This document shows, piece by piece, positions 60,501 through 64,000 of a DNA stretch of 64,000 nt. The number at the start of each line of letters is the position of its first letter. Position 1 is the stretch's first letter. The stretch comes from an uncultured Bacteroides sp. GTDB taxonomy: Bacteria > Bacteroidota > Bacteroidia > Bacteroidales > Bacteroidaceae. A program made the position numbers and the translations under genes. The stretch is from assembly GCF_963677685.1 (NCBI RefSeq), contig NZ_OY782186.1, forward strand, positions 2,666,001-2,730,000, read 5' to 3'. The notes under the pieces were generated by a model. It was not told the origin of the DNA and did not search any database. It worked only from the letters and a program-made list of their open reading frames with translations.

Positions 60501-62401
60501 AATCTCGATATATCTTTGATCGCCTTCCATATCTGTTGAATCTCTTTGATTGAAAGTTTGGTCTCATTTAACAGGATAAAATGTTTGCTGAGGTCTTCTT
60601 CATTGAACATCACGAAGCAATCGGCAACGATGTTTTCATCGCGTCCAGCCCTGCCGGCTTCCTGCACGTAATTTTCGAGGGAATCGGATATGTCGTGGTG
60701 AATGACCATTCCAATATCTTTTTTATCGACACCCATTCCGAAAGCGGATGTGGCTACCATAATGGGGACTTCTCCTGAAATGAAAGCGTTTTGGTTCGCT
60801 GTTTTCTCTTTCACGTCCATTTTCCCGTGATATGGTTTTGCTTTAAAGCCGTCTTGGGTCAATCTTTCGGCGAGCGAATATGCCTTGTGTGTCCTTGAAA
60901 CATAGATGATAGTCGGGCAGTCTTTCTCTTCGATTAAATCTCGTATTGCCTGATACTTTTCTTCTTCGTTTCCCTTCTCAAAAACCTTGTATTGAAGATT
61001 TGTTCTCGATGCCTTGGAGGTGAACAGTTCGAGTTCCAGGGAAAGTTTTTCCCTGAAATAACCGCGAATATCTTCGATCACTTTTTGTTTGGCGGTTGCC
61101 GTAAAACAAGAAACAGGAATGCCCTCTTCGAGATTTTTCTTCTCCTGAATGGAGCGGATGAAATCGCCGATATAGAGATAATCGACCCTGAAATCTTGCC
61201 CCCACGAAGAGAAACAGTGTGCTTCGTCGATCACGAAACGTACAATTTTTCTTCCTAAAATCAATCGTTCAATGGTTCGTGAGCGCAACGATTCGGGCGA
61301 TATATAAAGAATAGAGACGGAACCATCCTCGACCCGTTCGAAGGATTTGGCTCTCTCGATAGGGTCGAGCAAGCCGTTTATAGTAACGGCATCGGTAATC
61401 CCAATCTTTTCAAGATTATCGACCTGGTCTTTCATTAGCGACTGCAAAGGGGAGATGACGACTGTCAACCCTGTTGTACTCTCTCCGCTCATTAATGCCG
61501 GCAATTGGAACGTAATTGATTTTCCTCCGCCAGTGGGAAAAACAGCGAGGATAGATTTATTATTGATCGCAGCCTTGGCAGCCTTTTCCTGAAGCGGTTC
61601 TCCTTCGTAAGTTCTGAATGAATCGAAGCCGAATAAGCGTTTCAATCCTTTGTGTACGTCCAACGCGTTGTTGCAATACGGGCAACCAGTAATACAAGGC
61701 GTACTCCGCAAGCGGAACATTATCGGTTCCACCTCCGGATAGTTTTTCAAGACCCACGGGGGTGTGATAGAATGTATTGTCCTGTCTTGAATGAATGAGT
61801 CGATCAGCGATAAACAGTAAGCAAGTTCTATCGGGCGCTCTGAAATGAGTTGAGCCAATTGGGCTTGTCCGCAAATTTCACCTTCATATTTTTGTCGAAT
61901 CAACTGTTCAAGGTTGGCATTGTTGCTTGTGTAAGCCATGAAACGGAAAAAGGCACGAAATTCTTTTTTGTCAGATAATAGCCCATACAAAATCTGTTTG
62001 AGGGTTTCGTCGATCTGCCAAAAAGCGGCAATCTCATCATAAAACAAATCTTTTGCCTTTATGGAGTCATTCAAAGGATTGTTCATTTCTTCCAATTGCA
62101 GTTTGTCGTCTTTCAATAGAGCGTGGTACGGCTTTGTAGGGAAAAGCAATGGAGAGAGGAACAGTGTATCAATGATGTTTTCAGGATTAATACCTGCCTG
62201 CTGCAGTGCATTTCCGACATACTTAATATCATGGTTGAGAATATTGTGTCCGCAGATGAATTTCAATCCATTGAGGAACGACATGAATTCGGGTAAAGAG
62301 GCCTTGTGAAAATGACTTCCATCATATTTGACACACCCAATGTCAAGCACCTTTCGGGTCCTTGAATCTATCTCGGTATCAATGAATGCAATGGGATTCA
62401 T
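57590..62401 (-). CDS. DEDDh exonuclease-RecQ helicase-UvrD helicase fusion
   Basis: A 1603-residue soluble protein with three nucleic-acid enzymes in one chain. Residues 1-170 form a DnaQ-like 3'-5' exonuclease with all DEDDh residues: D8 and E10 (FIDTEID), D58 (GHNILNHD), H93 and D98 (YHALLKDD). A Cys cluster (C236, C240, C243) precedes a RecQ-type SF2 helicase: Walker A FPTGGGKS (288-295), DEAH 392-395 followed by CFSSWGQDFR, and AFGMGVDKKDIGMVIHHD with EAGRAGRD. Winged-helix-like and linker regions run to about 1040. A UvrD-type SF1 helicase follows: GPGSGKT 1074-1080, DEAQ 1180-1183, GDDDQNIYEFRGA, FVSTIHKAKGREFDNVFLM. Codon use looks more GC-rich than in the neighbours. A role in DNA repair or phage defence is inferred. 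Confidence 0.9.
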   Translation of the reverse strand: MNPIAFIDTEIDSRTRKVLDIGCVKYDGSHFHKASLPEFMSFLNGLKFICGHNILNHDIKYVGNALQQAGINPENIIDTLFLSPLLFPTKPYHALLKDDKLQLEEMNNPLNDSIKAKDLFYDEIAAFWQIDETLKQILYGLLSDKKEFRAFFRFMAYTSNNANLEQLIRQKYEGEICGQAQLAQLISERPIELAYCLSLIDSFIQDRTIHSITPPWVLKNYPEVEPIMFRLRSTPCITGCPYCNNALDVHKGLKRLFGFDSFRTYEGEPLQEKAAKAAINNKSILAVFPTGGGKSITFQLPALMSGESTTGLTVVISPLQSLMKDQVDNLEKIGITDAVTINGLLDPIERAKSFERVEDGSVSILYISPESLRSRTIERLILGRKIVRFVIDEAHCFSSWGQDFRVDYLYIGDFIRSIQEKKNLEEGIPVSCFTATAKQKVIEDIRGYFREKLSLELELFTSKASRTNLQYKVFEKGNEEEKYQAIRDLIEEKDCPTIIYVSRTHKAYSLAERLTQDGFKAKPYHGKMDVKEKTANQNAFISGEVPIMVATSAFGMGVDKKDIGMVIHHDISDSLENYVQEAGRAGRDENIVADCFVMFNEEDLSKHFILLNETKLSIKEIQQIWKAIKDISRFRSTVSSSALEIARKAGWDDSVTEIETRVRTAIAALEDAGYLKRGQNMPRIFANSILSKNAQEAIDKINTSEKFEEKQKEKGIRIIKKLFSSKSRKESNGEAAESRIDYISDHLGIVKEEVINIVNLLREEGILADAKDLTAFIKRGENKNRSLNIVMTFSRIENFLLPFFEEQEKTFNLKELNEEAQTNGCEEADLKKIKTIINFWAIKNWIKRKNPEYSKNHIVVLSLHPREILQEKLKKRHELATFIIEFLHERSILNNSEEDATKEEVLVEFSVHELKNAFENSIMSFGEKVSIEEVEDALFYLSRIEAIKIEGGFLVVYNRLTIERLEQDNKKRYKVEDYQKLNQFYDNKVQQIHIVGEYAKKMLIDYRDALQFVEDYFQLNYASFLNRYFKGSRQDEIKRNVTPVKFRQLFGELSPTQLKIIKDQESKYIVVAAGPGSGKTRVLVHKLASLLLMEDVKHEQLLMLTFSRAAATEFKKRLIKLIGNAANFIEIKTFHSYCFDLLGKVGCLEKSDEILKKTIEKIKNGEVEASRITKTVLVIDEAQDMDEDEFHLINTLMNQNEEMRVIAVGDDDQNIYEFRGASSKYLEQFIHVNKAVKYELVENYRSKNNLVDFTNQFVTTIGHRLKDIPIIARQTDNGRIKRIHYHSENLITPLVQDILAVGLTGTTCVLTKTNEEALQITGLLLKNGMQAQLIQTNDGFSVFNLTEVRSFVNHLNLADDVFIITDEVWTNAKRELINQFRKSTKLEICRNLINDFEATNPKKKYKSDLDTFIRESKLEDFFNENGETIFVSTIHKAKGREFDNVFLMLENFNPVTDEAKRQLYVAMTRAKQNLTIHLNTGFLSNIRVENMECVEDNEIYLPPNEMAMHLTHKDIWLDYFTGRQSLISQLMSGDALIVNGYECLNQSGQSVLKFSRKSMARIEEMKEKGYELKRAKVGFIIYWQKEGSEQEVRIILPELYFER

Positions 62402-62439
62402 GTGGTATGCTATTCTGGCATGTTATATTTGTAATTCTG

Positions 62440-62458
62440 TAAAGATACAAATATTTGT
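62440..62458 (-). promoter_or_regulatory. putative promoter and palindrome before the helicase gene
   Basis: On the minus strand TATCTTTA (62447-62440) resembles the -7 box, 39 bases before the start codon. It adjoins the perfect palindrome ACAAATATTTGT (62447-62458). The string TAAAGATACAAA recurs at 63529-63540. Weak evidence. Confidence 0.35.
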
Positions 62459-62580
62459 GGTTCTGACAATAAGGTGTGGGTGACTTGATAATAAATTATA
62501 GTCTTATTCTAATCATATTAAAAAGATGAAAATCTTCTTTCTTTCAATCTTTCAGGAATAGGACTTTTATAATCCTTTCT

Positions 62581-62594
62581 TGTTTTATCCATAC
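62581..62594. repeat. 14-bp direct repeat, right copy
   Basis: TGTTTTATCCATAC, identical to 57326-57339, 180 bases upstream of the helicase start. See the left copy. Confidence 0.45.
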
Positions 62595-62667
62595 AACAAT
62601 ATAAATACAGAGAAAAATATTAATTTTGTTGTCTATGTGTAAAGCTAAGAAGGAATCCGTGAAGTAA

Positions 62668-62731
62668 ATAACCTCTGACAAGTCTGTCAAGGTTATCCCT
62701 TAATTCATACTCAGGCATATTCTTGTCAGAG
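62668..62731. repeat. nested inverted repeats before the GNAT gene
   Basis: A hairpin (AACCT, TGACA / TGTCA, AGGTT at about 62670-62694) overlaps a wider perfect inverted repeat, CTCTGACAAG (62673-62682) with CTTGTCAGAG (62722-62731). The two pairings exclude each other, as in switching RNA leaders, but this may be a chance arrangement. Nothing else is seen in 62460-62822. Confidence 0.35.
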
Positions 62732-62822
62732 CTATTTTCATATCCTATAATACAATTATAATCGCATATTTATGAGTAGATAGTATCTATCTGCAATATA
62801 TACATGCTTAAAAAATACAGAA

Positions 62823-63395
62823 ATGATAAATTTAAATAATATAGAAATCAGAAAGACTAATCAAGATGATTTCGACAACATAATGATTGTTGAGAAACAA
62901 GCATTTGGCTATGACAAAGAAGCAAAATTAGTAGCCGAGCTATTGGCTGACAGAACCGCGAAACCAATAGTTTCCTTACTCGCTTTCTGTGAAGATGAAG
63001 CAATCGGACATATTCTTTTTACCAGAGCATATTTCGATAATCAAAAGGTACAACCGATGATGCACTTACTCGCCCCTTTAGCCATCAAAGCGGAATATCA
63101 ACGACAAGGTATAGGTGGAATGCTAATACGGGCAGGTATAGAGATATTACAGGAAAAAGGCTCAAACCTCGTATTTGTATTGGGGCATAAAGAATATTAT
63201 CCGAAATATGGTTTTATACCAAATGCAGCCATGTTAGGTTATCCTGCTCCCTACCCGATACCGGAAGAGTTTAGCGATTGCTGGATGGTCCAGCCAATCA
63301 GTCCAACAGGATTTGAAGCAGGCAAAGGAAAGATAAAATGTTCCGAAGAATTAAATAAGCCGGAACATTGGAGAAATGACGAATCAGACAGATAG
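62823..63395 (+). CDS. GNAT family N-acetyltransferase
   Basis: A 190-residue cytoplasmic acetyl-CoA-dependent transferase resembling YhbS. The N-terminal beta strand (IEIRKTNQDDFDNIMIVEKQ) and the acetyl-CoA loop PLAIKAEYQRQGIGGMLIRA (Q/RxxGxG/A pattern) are clear. The C-terminal VFVLGHKEYYPKYGFIP is the typical end block of this subgroup. Acceptor unknown. The gene stands alone between the helicase gene and transposase debris, with a small terminator behind it. Confidence 0.9.
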   Translation: MINLNNIEIRKTNQDDFDNIMIVEKQAFGYDKEAKLVAELLADRTAKPIVSLLAFCEDEAIGHILFTRAYFDNQKVQPMMHLLAPLAIKAEYQRQGIGGMLIRAGIEILQEKGSNLVFVLGHKEYYPKYGFIPNAAMLGYPAPYPIPEEFSDCWMVQPISPTGFEAGKGKIKCSEELNKPEHWRNDESDR

Positions 63396-63417
63396 TCTTT
63401 TATCTTTTGTATAAAAA

Positions 63418-63446
63418 ATAAACCCGGTCACCCCCCGGGTTTATCT
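63418..63446 (+). terminator. terminator after the GNAT gene
   Basis: The GC-rich stem AAACCCGG/CCGGGTTT with a 7-base C-rich loop is followed by a short T-rich tail. Confidence 0.65.
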
Positions 63447-63507
63447 AACGATTCACTTTGGCATAGATGAGAACAAAGATGGGGAGGATAGAATTATATT
63501 TATCATA

Positions 63508-63553
63508 AAATCTGCAATTTTCTACATCTAAAGATACAAAGACTTGCAGATTT
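63508..63553. repeat. inverted repeat AAATCTGCAA / TTGCAGATTT
   Basis: Perfect 10-bp arms (63508-63517, 63544-63553) enclose 26 bases that contain TAAAGATACAAA, the same string as before the helicase gene. It could be a dyad operator or a remnant end of a mobile element. Confidence 0.4.
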
Positions 63554-63600
63554 ATAAAAGGAATTATGTTATTATATTACTGTTAATCAGTATATAGATG

Positions 63601-63860
63601 ACTTTTTAAGAATCGACTACATAGATAGTGGGTCTGCCGGATTAGAAAGGAGGAATGATGGAAAATAAGAATGTAGAGAATCAAAATAGCCTTTAGGACG
63701 AAATTTTTATAAGGGATTATTAGGGGATGCTATTAACCTCATGCTAGCCGTAGCAGCATATAACTTCAAAAGAGCCATGAGGCTTCTTTGCCTACTCTTA
63801 AAAAAAATCAGCGAAACACTCCCCATAAGGAAATATACTTTTTAAGGGACGACTACCTAG
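63601..63860. repeat. 24-bp imperfect direct repeat bracketing transposase debris
   Basis: ACTTTTTAAG, three variable bases, then CGACTAC and TAG, occur at 63601-63624 and 63837-63860, with 20 of 24 positions identical. The second copy covers the 3' end of the IS5-like fragment. The two may be element ends left by successive insertions. Confidence 0.5.
63699..63845 (+). pseudogene. IS5-type transposase C-terminal fragment
   Basis: An open stretch without start codon encodes RNFYKGLLGDAINLMLAVAA, then YNFKRAMRLLCLLLKKI and ends RKYTF. The RNFxKGxxGDAINxxLAxxAxNFK motif is the C-terminal block of IS5-family DDE transposases. The catalytic core upstream is missing, so this is a remnant. Confidence 0.65.
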
Positions 63861-63967
63861 CCGTTCTCAATATCTCAAAAAAATGGACACAGCCTCTTCA
63901 CAATTGGGCATTGACAGCTGATCAATTGGGGATTAAGTTCGGTGATAGAATGCCATTAGATATATAA
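63836..63967 (+). pseudogene. IS256-like transposase C-terminal fragment
   Basis: In another frame that overlaps the previous fragment, the DNA encodes LRDDYLAVLNISKKWTQPLH, continues NWALTADQLGIKFGDR and stops at 63965-63967. The KKWTxPxxNWxLALxQ pattern near the stop is typical of the C-terminus of IS256 (mutator) transposases. Only this tail is present. The family assignment is from motif memory. Confidence 0.5.
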
Positions 63968-64000
63968 TCCATTTTTCTTCACGGTTTTTCAAACGCAAAA

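Overview
The window reads as chromosomal DNA of a gut-type Bacteroides or a close Bacteroidales relative. It is AT-rich. Several genes have the Bacteroides -7 box TAnnTTTG. It carries a hybrid two-component system (HTCS) beside a glycoside hydrolase operon, many SPII lipoproteins, a Bacteroides-type serine palmitoyltransferase and the IorAB indolepyruvate oxidoreductase.

Region 1 (1-7754) is an accessory block. A partial membrane protein and a short periodic repeat are followed by a TetR regulator, two ABC half-transporters of the YbtPQ/IrtAB type, a zinc-type CDF efflux pump and an O-methyltransferase-like protein. Possible insertion-sequence debris lies on both sides, and a gene remnant sits in front of the CDF gene. 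Together this looks like an acquired metal or metallophore module.

Region 2 (7755-34754, all minus strand) is a tightly packed operon of twelve secreted carbohydrate-active enzymes: GH31, GH3, GH95, GH43-CBM6, an SGNH esterase, GH97, a double CE1 esterase, GH43, GH97, GH43, GH43-CBM6 and GH43-CBM6. Behind it stands its presumed HTCS regulator. The enzyme set fits removal of side chains from a highly decorated arabinoxylan. The block contains no SusC/SusD pair and no endo-xylanase. A 21-bp direct repeat upstream of the first gene is a good HTCS operator candidate. A broken amidohydrolase, a small membrane-protein frame and a very long terminator hairpin lie between operon and regulator.

Region 3 (34904-57271) is conserved housekeeping: a glycine-zipper lipoprotein, an acetyltransferase, MltG, IorA/IorB, Xpt, a patatin-like phospholipase, a cytoplasmic GH13 enzyme facing a glycogen branching enzyme, an outer-membrane barrel, a YhcH-family protein, a DUF2461-type protein, AspS, a lipid kinase divergent from serine palmitoyltransferase, an SppA-LpxK-PNP-ThiL operon and tRNA-Phe.

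Region 4 (57272-64000) is accessory again. Next to tRNA-Phe stands a 1603-residue DEDDh exonuclease-RecQ-UvrD fusion protein, bracketed by a 14-bp direct repeat. Just past its 3' end is a five-unit array of the palindrome TGTTWAACA repeated every 22 bp. A GNAT acetyltransferase and fragments of two transposases follow. The 22-bp-phased array, and two looser 22-bp-periodic arrays at 52118-52205 and 190-277, are the most unexplained signals in the window.
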